From Sphingomonas sp. PP-CE-1A-559 (GTDB lineage Bacteria; Pseudomonadota; Alphaproteobacteria; Sphingomonadales; Sphingomonadaceae), in NCBI RefSeq assembly GCF_004340965.1, contig NZ_SLYA01000003.1:620001-684000 (forward strand): DNA of 64,000 bases. The letters run 5' to 3'. Under the pieces are notes generated by a model. It made no database searches, had not been told where the DNA came from, and worked only from the letters and a program-made list of their open reading frames with translations. The translations under genes and the position numbers were made by a program. How positions within the stretch are numbered: the first letter of the stretch is position 1; each line of letters opens with the position of its first letter. Below are positions 7,857 through 17,056 of this stretch, in pieces.

Positions 7857-8990
7857 TCAGCGACTTGCCGTTATCGTCGTATCCGGCAGCGTCAGGTCGA
7901 GCACCTCCAGTTCGCCGGGGCCAGCCCGTCTATTGATCAGACTGCCGGTAGGCGTTTGATACGTGCCGCGCAGCGAGAACCGCTCGACCCTGTAGACGCC
8001 CCGCGCGCCCGCCGCTCCGTCCGTACCCGTATAGCGGCGCGCGGATACCTGCTTGACCAGATACCCCGCCCACCCCGTCGACCGCGATCCGCGCAGGATC
8101 TCGGCATCGTCGGTCTTGCCATCGGGCGTGATCCAGAACCCGATATCGACCCACTGGATCGAGCCGACATCGGACGAGCTGGCCGGCACCGGGTTCCTGA
8201 GGTCGAATTTGGCGGCTGCGTCCCGTGCCGCCGCCTCTGCCGTTGGTTCATAGGGAGGGCCCCAGATCAGCACCGGTCGGGTCGACGTGTCGTGGCCGAT
8301 CTCCCGCACCAACCGGTCGACCTGACCATCATCGGCACGTTGCGCTGCCAGTCGCAAGCGGACCACCTGCGACACCGATCGAAGCGCGGGGTCGGTCGCG
8401 GCGGGTCTTGCCTCGGCTTCGGCCAGAAGGCGGGCGGCCCCGGCGGGATCGTTCCGCGCGTTGGCCAGCTCGGCGCGACGCAATGTCGCCAGCATCGCCA
8501 ACGTCGCGTTGCCGTCGGCAAGCGCCTGCCGTTCGACCGCGCGATAGGAAAGCTCGGCCGTGCGTCCGTCGCGCAGTGCCAGCCACATGTCGCCGGTGGC
8601 GAACGCGGCGGCAGTCACCGCGGGATCGTCGGGTGGCAAATTCTCGCGCAGCGTGCGAACCTGTCCACCCACCGCCTTCTTGAAAACATCCATTTCGCCG
8701 TCGTGCAGCGACACCGTCGCATAGGCTTCATATAGCGCCGCTACCGGCTTTGGTGCGATCGCGGCATTCTGCTTGTTGCGCGCTACCGCGGCAGCGAGCG
8801 TCCGCCTGGCCCGCTGATAGGCGCCTTGGCGGAATTGCTGTTCGGCAAACGCGATCGAGACCTGCGCATCGCGAAGCGGCGGGCAACCTTGTTCGACGCA
8901 GGCCAGGTATGCTTCGTCCAGACGTTTGCCCGACACGATGATGTCGGGTGTAGCAGCCTGCATCGCCAGCACGAAAAGCAACCCGATCAT
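7857..8990 (-). CDS. exported protein with helical repeats and TonB-C-like tail, 377 aa
   Basis: Start at ATG 8990, preceded by GGAGG at good spacing. The N-terminus (MIGLLFVLAMQAATP) is a signal peptide. An SGKRLDEAYLACVEQGCPP segment with two cysteines follows, then alanine-rich helices of tetratricopeptide style (residues 60-220). The C-terminal 130 residues (QWVDIGFWITPDGKTDDAEI onward) resemble a TonB C-terminal-type beta domain, as in sphingomonad periplasmic proteins. The function is unknown; a periplasmic scaffold is the most that can be said. It is convergent with the phosphatase gene (6 bases apart). Confidence 0.65.
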   Translation of the reverse strand: MIGLLFVLAMQAATPDIIVSGKRLDEAYLACVEQGCPPLRDAQVSIAFAEQQFRQGAYQRARRTLAAAVARNKQNAAIAPKPVAALYEAYATVSLHDGEMDVFKKAVGGQVRTLRENLPPDDPAVTAAAFATGDMWLALRDGRTAELSYRAVERQALADGNATLAMLATLRRAELANARNDPAGAARLLAEAEARPAATDPALRSVSQVVRLRLAAQRADDGQVDRLVREIGHDTSTRPVLIWGPPYEPTAEAAARDAAAKFDLRNPVPASSSDVGSIQWVDIGFWITPDGKTDDAEILRGSRSTGWAGYLVKQVSARRYTGTDGAAGARGVYRVERFSLRGTYQTPTGSLINRRAGPGELEVLDLTLPDTTITASR

Positions 8991-9124
8991 GGTCCAGCCT
9001 CCGGATCTATCAGGCGACATCGTGCATGATTCGGATCAACGATCAAAGTCTAAATTCATCGGGTATGATTGCAGTTCGTGGCACGCGCTTGCGCTACTGC
9101 GCGCCGTCTTTCTCGTATTCGATC

Positions 9125-9168
9125 TTATTTCAGAAACGTGCGCGTCGCGAGATTGTCGAGGTCGCTCT
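9125..9168 (-). pseudogene. remnant copy of the 3' end of the upstream membrane-protein gene
   Basis: Read on the minus strand it encodes SDLDNLATRTFLK then TAA. It matches the end of the gene at 9395-10102 (SDLDNLSTRGRFLEMKYKD), including a 20-base identical stretch (9149-9168 and 9437-9456). A stop codon lies directly upstream in the same frame, so it cannot be part of a gene. It looks like a decayed duplication. Confidence 0.4.
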
Positions 9169-9219
9169 AATCCAGACGAGCGCTTATCCTTGAACACCGC
9201 GCGATCGGCGAATTGCCAG

Positions 9220-9390
9220 CTACCCGAGCACGCGCTTGCCCTTCGTGCGGCTGGTCAGGTGGAATTGTAGGCAGCGGTCGCACCGATAGGCTCTGAGCGG
9301 TACGCGTCCGGTTTGCGCTACGATCAGCGCGTCCGCTTCGGAGACGAAGCGCGCCTTCCTGCGGCAGACGCTGAGCCGGGTGCGCTTCAC
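9220..9390 (-). CDS. small CxxC protein with FHLTSR motif, 56 aa
   Basis: GTG start at 9388-9390, five bases after the stop of the preceding gene, with AAGGA and GGGA upstream, so translation is probably coupled. The product is basic, with a Cys at residue 9 and a YRCDRCLQFHLTSR segment at residues 35-48, then TKGKR. The CxxC-x3-H pattern suggests a single zinc knuckle, and short bacterial proteins with a YxCxxCxxFHLTS core are common. The function is unknown. It appears to be the third gene of an operon with the TelA-like gene and its membrane partner. Confidence 0.6.
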   Translation of the reverse strand: MKRTRLSVCRRKARFVSEADALIVAQTGRVPLRAYRCDRCLQFHLTSRTKGKRVLG

Positions 9391-9394
9391 TCCC

Positions 9395-10102
9395 TCAATC
9401 CTTGTACTTCATCTCCAGGAAGCGGCCGCGGGTTGAGAGATTGTCGAGGTCGCTCTGTGCGAGGCGGGCGGTCATCTCGCCAATCTCCTGTTCGATCAGC
9501 TTCAAGCCGTCGACCAACTCGGCGTCGGGCGTGCGGCCGTTGCGCGGGGTGGTGCGGAGCGACGCCGGGACCTTTTCGTAATCCTTGACGAAGGCGGGGA
9601 GCTGCTCGCCGATCAGTTTCCGTACGTCGACCGCTTCCTGCGTGTTGGAGTCGAGCGTCGCGAGTTGCGGCGTAAGCGTTTCGAGGCGCAGGCCGATCCG
9701 GTCGACCAACGTCATCGCCGGTGCGGGGAGGGCTGGGCGTTGCGCTTCCAGCCAGCGTTCGGTCTGCGCGGGGAGGGCACGGATGTCGACCGCGGCGAGG
9801 CGCTCGGTGGTCGGCGCGCGTTCTGCCGGCCAGACTGCGAACAGCACCGTGGCGGCGACCAGCAGCGCCATCACCAGCATCGCGCCGCCGATCCCGAGCG
9901 GCACGATCCAGCCGATCACCATCGCCGCAATCAAGATCGACACGTCGGCGATCGCAATCCGGGTCAGCCGCTTGCCGATCGCCTGAGTCTGCCTTGCCCG
10001 CCCCCGCGATGGCGAGCGTGCGATGACGGTACCCGTCCGGTCGTCGGAAATGCGCGACCAGGAGGCGCGGGCGCTGGCGATGGCGTCGTCGACTTCGCTC
10101 AC
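9395..10102 (-). CDS. membrane protein partner of TelA-like protein (XpaC-like), 235 aa
   Basis: After a basic cytoplasmic N-terminus (residues 1-45) come two adjacent hydrophobic helices (about 48-95: IAIADVSILIAAMVIGWIVP and GGAMLVMALLVAATVLFAVW). A long helical, charged C-terminal domain follows. This is the layout of XpaC/YceH-neighbour proteins that accompany TelA genes. The TelA-like gene ends five bases upstream on the same strand, and the 56-aa gene follows. No enzyme motif is seen. It may anchor the TelA-like protein at the membrane; that is inference from synteny only. Confidence 0.65.
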   Translation of the reverse strand: MSEVDDAIASARASWSRISDDRTGTVIARSPSRGRARQTQAIGKRLTRIAIADVSILIAAMVIGWIVPLGIGGAMLVMALLVAATVLFAVWPAERAPTTERLAAVDIRALPAQTERWLEAQRPALPAPAMTLVDRIGLRLETLTPQLATLDSNTQEAVDVRKLIGEQLPAFVKDYEKVPASLRTTPRNGRTPDAELVDGLKLIEQEIGEMTARLAQSDLDNLSTRGRFLEMKYKD

Positions 10103-10107
10103 GAGGG

Positions 10108-11319
10108 TTACATCGCCTCCAGCTTGAACGGGCTGGCGGAAGGTCCGCCTAGCTGGCCTTGCGTCGCGCCTTCAGCACGCGCGATATAGCCACGCGACTT
10201 GTCGACCTCGTTCGACAGCGCGCCGACGGTCACCTTCATCGAATCGAGCGCCTTCAGCTTGAACACGTCGATCGCGTCCATCGTATCGTAGATATTTTGG
10301 AACGCGCGTTGCAGCGTCTCCAGCGGGATCGTCGCGGACGCCGCCTGCTCATGGATCTGTGCGGTCTGCGATTTGAGCAGCTTGCCGGTCGAATCGATGA
10401 TGTTCGCGGTCGTCGTGTTGAGCGCGGTGATCTGCTCCAGCACCAGCTTCTGGTTGGTCAGCGCCTGCGCCACCGTCACCGCGGTGCGCAGCGCCGAGAC
10501 GGTCGTGGTCGACGCGCGATCGACGCCCTTCACCAGCTCGACATTGTTCTTCTTGACCAGGTCGAGCGCGAGATAGCCCTGCACGGTCACCGCCATCTGC
10601 GTCAGCAGGTCCTGCGTGCGCTGGCGCGTATAGAAGAGCGCGGTCTCGCGGATCGCCTTCGCCTTGGCGGGATCGCTGTGGTCGAGGTCGTTGGCGACGT
10701 CCTCCAGCTTGGCGTCCATCGTCTTCGACAGATGGATCATCTGCTCGAGCCGGCCCATCGCCGCCCACAGGTTCGCGCGTTCGGTATCGATCGCGGCATT
10801 GTCCATCAGCAGCTCGTCCTTGCCCGAGCCGAGGCTCTTCAGGATCTGCGCGATGTGCGTCTGCGAGGACTTATAGCCGTCGAAATAATTGCGCATCTTG
10901 CCACCGAACGGGATGATCCCGAACAGCTTCTGCGGCGCGGTGAGGTTGCCCTTCTTGCCCGGATCGAGATCCTCGACGACGCGGCGCAGCTCGGCGAGAT
11001 CCTTGCCGACGCCAGTCTCCTGATCCATCGCCTTGACCGGGCGATCGAGGAAGCGGTTCGACTGGCCGGCGGCCTCGCGGATTTCCTTCGCGCCCATCGC
11101 GGTGATCGCGTCGACCCGCTTGCCGAACTCGGGCGAATTGACGTCCTGCGCGACGAGGTCGGTGACGAAGCCCGACACGCGCTCCTCCAGCTGCGACTTC
11201 ACGCCGGCATCGACGGGCACGAGCCCGGACGCCTTCGCAGCCGCAACCGTGGGCACCGGATCGGGCGGGGTCAGCACCAGGCCCGGCTCTTCCGTCAGCG
11301 TGTTCGGGGTCGTCGCCAT
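10108..11319 (-). CDS. toxic anion resistance protein, TelA family, 403 aa
   Basis: Soluble, almost wholly helical protein with the TelA family pattern: DLDPGKKGNLTAPQKLFGII, the KMRNYFDGYKSSQTHI segment, and a C-terminal EALNTT-like region with IDSTGKLLKSQTAQIHEQAA and AFQNIYDTMDAID. The family was named for tellurite resistance but its molecular role is unsettled; envelope-stress or toxin tolerance roles have been proposed. Start chosen at ATG 11319 (MATTPNTLTEEPG), with GGAGA upstream; the open frame beyond it is not protein-like. It is the first gene of a three-gene minus-strand operon. Confidence 0.9.
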   Translation of the reverse strand: MATTPNTLTEEPGLVLTPPDPVPTVAAAKASGLVPVDAGVKSQLEERVSGFVTDLVAQDVNSPEFGKRVDAITAMGAKEIREAAGQSNRFLDRPVKAMDQETGVGKDLAELRRVVEDLDPGKKGNLTAPQKLFGIIPFGGKMRNYFDGYKSSQTHIAQILKSLGSGKDELLMDNAAIDTERANLWAAMGRLEQMIHLSKTMDAKLEDVANDLDHSDPAKAKAIRETALFYTRQRTQDLLTQMAVTVQGYLALDLVKKNNVELVKGVDRASTTTVSALRTAVTVAQALTNQKLVLEQITALNTTTANIIDSTGKLLKSQTAQIHEQAASATIPLETLQRAFQNIYDTMDAIDVFKLKALDSMKVTVGALSNEVDKSRGYIARAEGATQGQLGGPSASPFKLEAM

Positions 11320-11471
11320 GCTCGTGTCTCCGTTCGGTGGGGCATCGTGGCTGCAACCCGCCCCGCGTTCAAGTGGCGTATATAGATAATACACTGAGGC
11401 TTGCCAACTGCTCTCCTTGAAACCGGCAGGTCGCGTGGACAGCTTGGTCGCGACATCACAGGAGTTCCAGC

Positions 11472-12485
11472 ATGCGCGCCATCGGCTATACCAAGTCGCT
11501 CCCGATCGACGATCCGCAGTCGCTCGTCGACCTCGATCTCCCCAAGCCCGAGGCTATTGGCCGCGACCTGCTGGTCGAGGTGAAGGCGGTTTCGGTCAAC
11601 CCGGTCGACACCAAGATCCGCCAGCGTCGCGAAGATCCGGACGGCAAGCCGCAGGTGCTGGGCTGGGACGCATCGGGCGTCGTCGTCGCGGTCGGTCCGG
11701 ACGTGACCGGGTTCAAGGCCGGCGACGAGGTGTTCTACGCAGGCGCGATCGACCGGCCGGGGACCAATTCGGAGTATCACATCGTCGACGAACGCATCGT
11801 CGGGCACAAGCCGACGTCGCTCGACTGGGCGCAGGCGGCGGCGCTGCCGCTGACGTCGGTCACCGCGTGGGAGACGCTGTTCGACCGGCTCGATGTGCGT
11901 AAGCCCGTTCCCGGTGCGGCGAACGCGATTCTGATCATCGGCGGGGCAGGCGGGGTCGGCTCGATCACGATCCAGCTCGCGCAGCAACTCACCGACCTGA
12001 CCGTGATCGCCACCGCGTCGCGCGACGAGACGCGGGGCTGGGTCGAGGATCTCGGCGCGCATCACGTGATCGACCACCGCAAGCCGCTCGCCGCGCAGGT
12101 CGAGGCGCTCGGGCTCGGCGCGCCGGGGTTCGTGTTCTCGACGACGCATACCGACGAGCACATCGCCGAGATCGGCGAGCTGCTCGCGCCGCAGGGCCGG
12201 CTGGCGCTGATCGACGATCCCAAGACGCTCGACATCGTGCCGCTCAAGCAGAAGTCGATCTCGGTGCACTGGGAGCTGATGTACACGCGCTCGCTGTTCC
12301 AGACCGCGGACATGGGCGAGCAGGGCAAGTTGCTCGACGAGGTCGCCCGGCTGGTGGATGCGGGGACGATCCGGACGACGCTGGCGGAGAACTTCGGGAA
12401 GATCGATGCGGCGAACCTGCGCAAGGCGCACGAGCGGATCGAGAGCCACACGGCCAAGGGGAAGATCGTGCTGGAGGGGTTTTGA
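11472..12485 (+). CDS. zinc-binding alcohol dehydrogenase family / quinone-oxidoreductase-like protein, 337 aa
   Basis: Medium-chain dehydrogenase/reductase. The N-terminal GroES-like domain reads VSVNPVDTKIRQR and GWDASGVVVAVGPDV. The NAD(P)H-binding Rossmann motif is IIGGAGGVGSITIQLA (about residue 156). It lacks the cysteine cluster of the structural zinc, so, despite the family name, it is probably a zinc-free NADPH-dependent quinone/enone reductase. Length of 337 is typical. AGGAG lies 7 bases before ATG 11472. It is divergent from the TelA-like operon, with 152 bases between the two starts. The substrate is unknown. Confidence 0.88.
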   Translation: MRAIGYTKSLPIDDPQSLVDLDLPKPEAIGRDLLVEVKAVSVNPVDTKIRQRREDPDGKPQVLGWDASGVVVAVGPDVTGFKAGDEVFYAGAIDRPGTNSEYHIVDERIVGHKPTSLDWAQAAALPLTSVTAWETLFDRLDVRKPVPGAANAILIIGGAGGVGSITIQLAQQLTDLTVIATASRDETRGWVEDLGAHHVIDHRKPLAAQVEALGLGAPGFVFSTTHTDEHIAEIGELLAPQGRLALIDDPKTLDIVPLKQKSISVHWELMYTRSLFQTADMGEQGKLLDEVARLVDAGTIRTTLAENFGKIDAANLRKAHERIESHTAKGKIVLEGF

Positions 12486-12523
12486 GCCTTCCGACTTTCC
12501 AAAGCGTTCCGTTAACTTAGGCC

Positions 12524-12627
12524 ACCACCCCGGCGAAGGCCGGGGCCCAATTGGGGGACGTTGCTAACGGATGGCGGTGCTCCATTATTGCCACCTTTCC
12601 AACTGGGCCCCGGCCCCGCCGGGGTGG
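12524..12627. repeat. family A palindromic repeat
   Basis: About 104 bases bounded by CACCCCGGCGAAGGCCGGGG on the left and its inverse (CCCCGGCCCCGCCGGGGTGG) on the right. Inner arms CCCAATTGGGGG and CCAACTGGG flank a variable centre. It directly precedes a family D pair. Other copies: 20072, 30459, 34861, 42928 and 47175. Confidence 0.85.
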
Positions 12628-12670
12628 ATAGAATGGAGGGTGGGGCGTTGCATGTCGCCGCCACCTCACG

Positions 12671-12794
12671 ATCCTCCCCCGCCAGGGTGAGGTGGCAGGC
12701 GTAGCCTGACGGAGGGGGCGGCAAGCGACCACGCCGGATTCGTGTCCTCCCCCTCCGTCCCCTTCGGCGACACCTCCCCCTGGCGGGGGAGGAT
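12671..12794. repeat. family D palindromic repeat pair
   Basis: Inverted units starting ATCCTCCCCCGCCAGGGTGAGG and ending CCTGGCGGGGGAGGATT-like, with GACGGAGGGGGCGG and CCTCCCCCTCCGTC inner arms. It lies 47 bases before the metallopeptidase-like gene. Related copies are at 36225, 43043 and (half) 55836. Confidence 0.8.
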
Positions 12795-12841
12795 TGCAAT
12801 ATCCGCTCTGGCGCCACGGCAAACACGCGATACTCTGCCCC

Positions 12842-13819
12842 ATGCTCCCCCCGCTGATCCTCGCGCTCGCGCTCCTCCCCACGGCGGCCACGAATCGCCC
12901 CCCGCCAGCCGATCCACTCACCGCCACGATCCACACCGAAGACGCCGACCGCTTCGCCGCGCTCTTCGCCAAGACCAAGGGCAAGCCGACCACCGCGCAA
13001 CTCAAGCGCGAGTATCTCGACAAGGGCAGTTTTGGGATCGGCGTCTTCGCCCCCGGCCGGATCGTCGACGCGGACACGCTCGCGCATGCCATTGCCGCCA
13101 ACCCCACCCGCTATGCTCAGGCGATCAAGACCTGCCTCCCCGCCGCCAAGGCCGCCACCGCCGATCTCCGCGCGATCTATCTCGGTCTCCACGGCGCACT
13201 CCCCGACGTGAAGCTCCCGCAAGTCTATATAGTCTTCGGCGCGAACACCTCCGGCGGCACCGCCAAGCCCGGCGCGCAGGTGCTAGGGCTCGAGGTGCTG
13301 TGCCGCATGTCGCCGACGCCCGAGAAACTGCGCCAGACGCTCCGCCATTTCTTCGCACACGAGACCGTGCATTCCTTCCAGCAGGACGCTGGCATGACTC
13401 TAGCCCGCGATCCCCTGCTCACCGCGATCCTGGTCGAGGGCGCCGCCGACTTCATCGCGCAACTCGTCACCGGCGAGGAGCCCGACGCCGCCCGCGCCGC
13501 CTGGGCCACCCCGCGCGAGGCCGAACTCTGGCGCCAGATGCAGGCCGACATCGCGCTCACCCGCAAGCTCACCGACAAGGACGACCCCGAGGAAGGCTCG
13601 CCCGAAGCCAAGGCCTATGCCCGCTGGATCGGCAACTACTCCACGCCGCCCGCCGGCTGGCCGCCCGAACTCGGCTATTGGATGGGGCTGCGGATCTGGC
13701 AGCGTTACTATGCCGCCGCCCCCGACAAACGCGCCGCGTTGAGGGCAATGCTGGCGGTCCGCGATCCCCGTGCTATTCTCGCCGCCGGAACATACAAGCG
13801 CCGCGGAGGTTCCCTCTAA
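12842..13819 (+). CDS. exported putative zinc metallopeptidase (DUF2268-like), 325 aa
   Basis: The N-terminus MLPPLILALALLPTAA is a signal peptide. A zincin motif HETVH sits at residues 173-177, followed by a downstream acidic EGAADF about 30 residues later, the usual third zinc ligand (gluzincin layout). The rest (VYIVFGANTSGGTAKPGAQV, LGYWMGLRIWQRYY) resembles DUF2268-type secreted putative Zn proteases. The substrate is unknown. Start at ATG 12842; the open frame upstream runs through the family D repeat. It is followed at 92 bases by typA on the same strand, which probably has its own promoter. Confidence 0.75.
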   Translation: MLPPLILALALLPTAATNRPPPADPLTATIHTEDADRFAALFAKTKGKPTTAQLKREYLDKGSFGIGVFAPGRIVDADTLAHAIAANPTRYAQAIKTCLPAAKAATADLRAIYLGLHGALPDVKLPQVYIVFGANTSGGTAKPGAQVLGLEVLCRMSPTPEKLRQTLRHFFAHETVHSFQQDAGMTLARDPLLTAILVEGAADFIAQLVTGEEPDAARAAWATPREAELWRQMQADIALTRKLTDKDDPEEGSPEAKAYARWIGNYSTPPAGWPPELGYWMGLRIWQRYYAAAPDKRAALRAMLAVRDPRAILAAGTYKRRGGSL

Positions 13820-13910
13820 AGGCGACGAAATCCCGCTGCGTCTTCCCGCGGCGCAACAATTACGCTATGGCGCGCGCCAACCCCGTTCCTCGTTTCAAGA
13901 GAATACATTC

Positions 13911-15755
13911 ATGAGCCTCCGCAACGTGGCGATCATTGCGCACGTCGATCACGGCAAGACGACGCTGGTCGACCAGCTCTTCCGCCAGTCCGGCACCTTC
14001 CGCGACAACCAGCGCGTCGAAGAGCGCGCAATGGATTCGAACGACCTCGAAAAAGAGCGTGGCATCACCATTCTCGCCAAGCCGACCTCGGTCGACTGGA
14101 CTCCTCCCGGCGAGTCCGAGAGCATCCGCATCAACATCGTCGACACGCCCGGTCACGCCGATTTCGGCGGCGAAGTCGAGCGCATCCTGTCGATGGTCGA
14201 CGGCGTCGTCCTGCTGGTCGATTCGTCGGAAGGCGCGATGCCGCAGACCAAGTTCGTCACCGGCAAGGCGCTGGCACTCGGCCTGAAGCCGATCGTCGTC
14301 GTCAACAAGGTCGATCGTAACGACGCGCGCATCCAGGAAGTGCTCGACGAAGTGTTCGATCTGTTCGTGTCGCTCGACGCGAACGACGACCAGCTCGATT
14401 TCCCCGTGCTCTACGCATCGGGTCGCAACGGCTATGCCTCGACCGACATGGACGCGCGCGAAGGCACGCTGATCCCGATGTTCGAGACGATCGTGAAGCA
14501 CGTGCCGCCGCCCGCCGTGGAAGTCGCCGGCGTGCCGTTCACCTTCCTCGTCACGCTGCTCGACCGCGATCCGTTCCTCGGCCGCGTCCTCACGGGTCGC
14601 GTCAATTCGGGTACCGTGAAGACCAACCAGGCGATCCACGCGCTCGATAACGATGGCAAGATCATCGAGACCGGCCGTGCGTCCAAGATCATGTCGTTCC
14701 GTGGTCTCGAGCGTGTTCCCGTCGACGAAGCCAAGGCCGGCGACATCATCTCGCTGGCAGGTCTCTCGGTCGCCACGGTTGCCGACACGATCGCCGACAT
14801 CACGGTGACCGAGCCGCTGCACGCGCAGCCGATCGATCCCCCCACGCTGTCGATGCGTTTTGCCGTGAACGACTCGCCGATGGCGGGCCGCGAGGGCTCC
14901 AAGGTGACGAGCCGCATGATCCGCGAGCGTCTGTTCCGCGAAGCCGAGTCGAACGTCGCCGTGAAGGTGACCGAGGCGGCCGACAAGGACAGCTTCGAAG
15001 TCGCGGGCCGCGGCGAGCTTCAGCTGGGCGTGCTGATCGAGACGATGCGCCGCGAGGGCTTCGAGCTGGGCATCTCGCGTCCGCGCGTGCTGTTCGGCGA
15101 GGACGAGAACGGCAAGAAGACCGAGCCGTACGAGACCGTCATCATCGACGTCGACGAGGAGCATTCGGGTACCGTCGTCGAGAAGATGAACACGCGTAAG
15201 GCCGAACTGACCGACATGCGTCCGTCGACCGGCGGCAAGACCCGCATCACCTTCTCGGCGCCGTCGCGCGGGATGATCGGCTATCATGGCGAATTCCTGT
15301 CCGACACGCGCGGCACGGGCATCATGAACCGGCTGTTCGAGAAGTACGGTCCGCACAAGGGCGCGATCGAAGGCCGCAAGAACGGCGTGCTGATCTCGAA
15401 CGGTTCGGGCGAGGCGAACAACTACGCACTGGGTCCGCTCGAAGAGCGCGGCATCCTGTTCGTGGGCCACGGCGAGGCTCTCTATGAGGGCATGATCGTC
15501 GGCGAGAACGCCAAGCCGGACGACCTCGAGGTCAACCCGATGAAGACCAAGGCGCTGACCAACTTCCGCGCGAGCGGCGGCAAGGACGACCAGGTCCGCC
15601 TGTCGCCACCGAAGCGCGCGACGCTGGAGCAGGCGATCGCGTACATCGACGACGACGAGATGGTCGAAGTCACGCCAAAGTCGATCCGCCTGCGCAAGCG
15701 CTTCCTGGATGCCAACGAGCGCAAGCGGGCAAGCCGGGCTAAGCAGAGCGCCTGA
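13911..15755 (+). CDS. typA: ribosome-associated translational GTPase TypA/BipA, 614 aa
   Basis: EF-G-like GTPase that binds ribosomes and supports growth under stress and in the cold. All G motifs are visible: [14 protein letters not shown] (P-loop, residues 9-22), [15 protein letters not shown], and NKVDR. The effector region contains the [11 protein letters not shown] segment. The C-terminal part has the BipA-specific [20 protein letters not shown] and the KxxRxLxDxE-type end. Length fits the family (about 605-615). Start at ATG 13911 ([15 protein letters not shown]). A strong intrinsic terminator lies 110 bases downstream. Confidence 0.96.
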   Translation: MSLRNVAIIAHVDHGKTTLVDQLFRQSGTFRDNQRVEERAMDSNDLEKERGITILAKPTSVDWTPPGESESIRINIVDTPGHADFGGEVERILSMVDGVVLLVDSSEGAMPQTKFVTGKALALGLKPIVVVNKVDRNDARIQEVLDEVFDLFVSLDANDDQLDFPVLYASGRNGYASTDMDAREGTLIPMFETIVKHVPPPAVEVAGVPFTFLVTLLDRDPFLGRVLTGRVNSGTVKTNQAIHALDNDGKIIETGRASKIMSFRGLERVPVDEAKAGDIISLAGLSVATVADTIADITVTEPLHAQPIDPPTLSMRFAVNDSPMAGREGSKVTSRMIRERLFREAESNVAVKVTEAADKDSFEVAGRGELQLGVLIETMRREGFELGISRPRVLFGEDENGKKTEPYETVIIDVDEEHSGTVVEKMNTRKAELTDMRPSTGGKTRITFSAPSRGMIGYHGEFLSDTRGTGIMNRLFEKYGPHKGAIEGRKNGVLISNGSGEANNYALGPLEERGILFVGHGEALYEGMIVGENAKPDDLEVNPMKTKALTNFRASGGKDDQVRLSPPKRATLEQAIAYIDDDEMVEVTPKSIRLRKRFLDANERKRASRAKQSA

Positions 15756-15864
15756 GGCCAGCAAAGGCGAAGCCGGCTGAGCCTCAGGAGCTCGGCCGGC
15801 CTCGCTCAAGCGAGGTCCGACGACGCGGCTTTGCCGTGTCGCGCTGGGCGGGAAATGAAGAAGG

Positions 15865-15890
15865 GCCGGGGGGAAACCTCCGGCTTTTTT
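15865..15890 (+). terminator. intrinsic terminator after typA
   Basis: An 8-bp stem, GCCGGGGG paired with CCTCCGGC (one G-T pair), closed by a GAAA loop and followed by six T residues. It is the clearest rho-independent terminator for the plus strand in this part. Confidence 0.85.
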
Positions 15891-15924
15891 CTGTTTGTGC
15901 GCAAAAGGCATGGCCAACCTAATT

Positions 15925-16038
15925 CTTCCCCCCTCCCTGGAAGGGAGGGGCCGGGGGTGGGTCGGTTTCCGCATCATGGCACGGCTGCGGCAAAAGCTGG
16001 CCGACCCACCCCCAACCCCTCCCTTCCAGGGAGGGGGG
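15925..16038. repeat. family C palindromic repeat pair
   Basis: Inverted CCCTCCCTGGAAGGGAGGGG units with GGGGGTGGGTCGG / CCGACCCACCCCC arms and a 40-base centre. It lies in the 15756-16174 gap between typA and the L,D-transpeptidase gene. The remainder of this 419-base gap holds the typA terminator and a small family J hairpin; no gene was found. Confidence 0.8.
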
Positions 16039-16095
16039 AGCGGCGGCCTCTACGGCGACGTGGCGAACCAAATCTAGTCCAGGAAACTAAAGGTT

Positions 16096-16114
16096 CCTCT
16101 CCCACCGGGAGAGG
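16096..16114. repeat. family J half element (hairpin)
   Basis: CCTCTCCC-ACC-GGGAGAGG, a perfect 8-bp stem, followed by a decayed tail. Same core as the elements at 54516-54661 and 56750-56815. Confidence 0.6.
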
Positions 16115-16174
16115 AAGAAACGCCAAGGCGGCGAAGGTGAAGGCACGTGGGCCGAACTCAAAACCGCCCCACCC

Positions 16175-16846
16175 TCAAGCAGCAGTAATCCGCCCACCCC
16201 GCGACAACATCTCCCCACTCGTAACGATCACCCGATCCCCCAGCTTAACCTGCTCGAAGATCAGCTTCGCAAAAGCAGTCGGCACGCCAACGCACCCATG
16301 CGTAGCGTACTTCCCATCCATCAGCGCACTGCCATGAATTGAAACCCCATCATTAGTCAGCCGCATCATGTACGGCATAGGCGCCCCGTACAGGTTCGAC
16401 ACATGATGCGCGTCCTTCTGCGTGATCTTGAACACGCCAAGCGGCGTCGGCTTCTCGTCCGCACCATAGATCACGGCCGCCGTCCCGATCTCGTACCCGC
16501 TGCGAAAGATCGACAAGGTCTGCGCCACCAGGTCGACCGTGATCACGATCGGCCCCTCGGGTACGCCCTCGGTATCCCAATAATATGCCCCATGCCGCAA
16601 AGGCTCCGGCACGTTCAGCACTCGCTTCACGACATACGCATCGGCCGGGTCCTCCGCAGCGACCGCAACCGGCTTCGGCGCCGCCTTCGCAATCAGCGGC
16701 GCCACCGGAGCCCTAGCCACTCGAGCAGGCGCCTCGACCGCCCGAACCTTCACCGGCGACCCGGACAAGGCCAGCCCACCGATCAGCACCGCACTCCCGC
16801 CGAGCACGGCAAAGGCGATCGCTCGCATCGTCATCATCCTGCGCAT
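16175..16846 (-). CDS. L,D-transpeptidase (YkuD domain), 223 aa
   Basis: Periplasmic enzyme forming or exchanging 3-3 peptidoglycan cross-links or anchoring lipoproteins. An N-terminal hydrophobic signal or anchor (residues 7-30) is followed by an Ala/Pro-rich linker. The YkuD catalytic domain (about 95-220) has SIHGSALMDGKYATHGCVGVP: His171, His183 and the nucleophile Cys185. The fold's opening segment is PIVITVDLVAQTLSIF. The start at 16846 (MRRMMTMRAIAF) could instead be the internal ATG at 16828. It is a single gene, convergent with typA. Confidence 0.9.
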   Translation of the reverse strand: MRRMMTMRAIAFAVLGGSAVLIGGLALSGSPVKVRAVEAPARVARAPVAPLIAKAAPKPVAVAAEDPADAYVVKRVLNVPEPLRHGAYYWDTEGVPEGPIVITVDLVAQTLSIFRSGYEIGTAAVIYGADEKPTPLGVFKITQKDAHHVSNLYGAPMPYMMRLTNDGVSIHGSALMDGKYATHGCVGVPTAFAKLIFEQVKLGDRVIVTSGEMLSRGGRITAA

Positions 16847-17056
16847 CGCCGCACCTTATCCGATATTCGTAAATTGCCCAGCAAGCGCACCGCCCGCCGT
16901 GTCCCCGCACGGGACCGTCTCCGCCAGCTATACCGTGGGTTAACAAGCCGTTCCGAACCAGTTCAGACCGAATCGCCTAAATGCTGAAACACGGTCGGAC
17001 ACTTATGCGTTTGTCCCAAGCGGACCGGGCGTAACTAGTAACGGAGTTCGGAAGAG

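Noticed and set aside
13860-15977. 700-codon open frame antisense to typA
   Set aside because: His/Arg/Asp-rich shadow with no domain; typA is unmistakable on the other strand.
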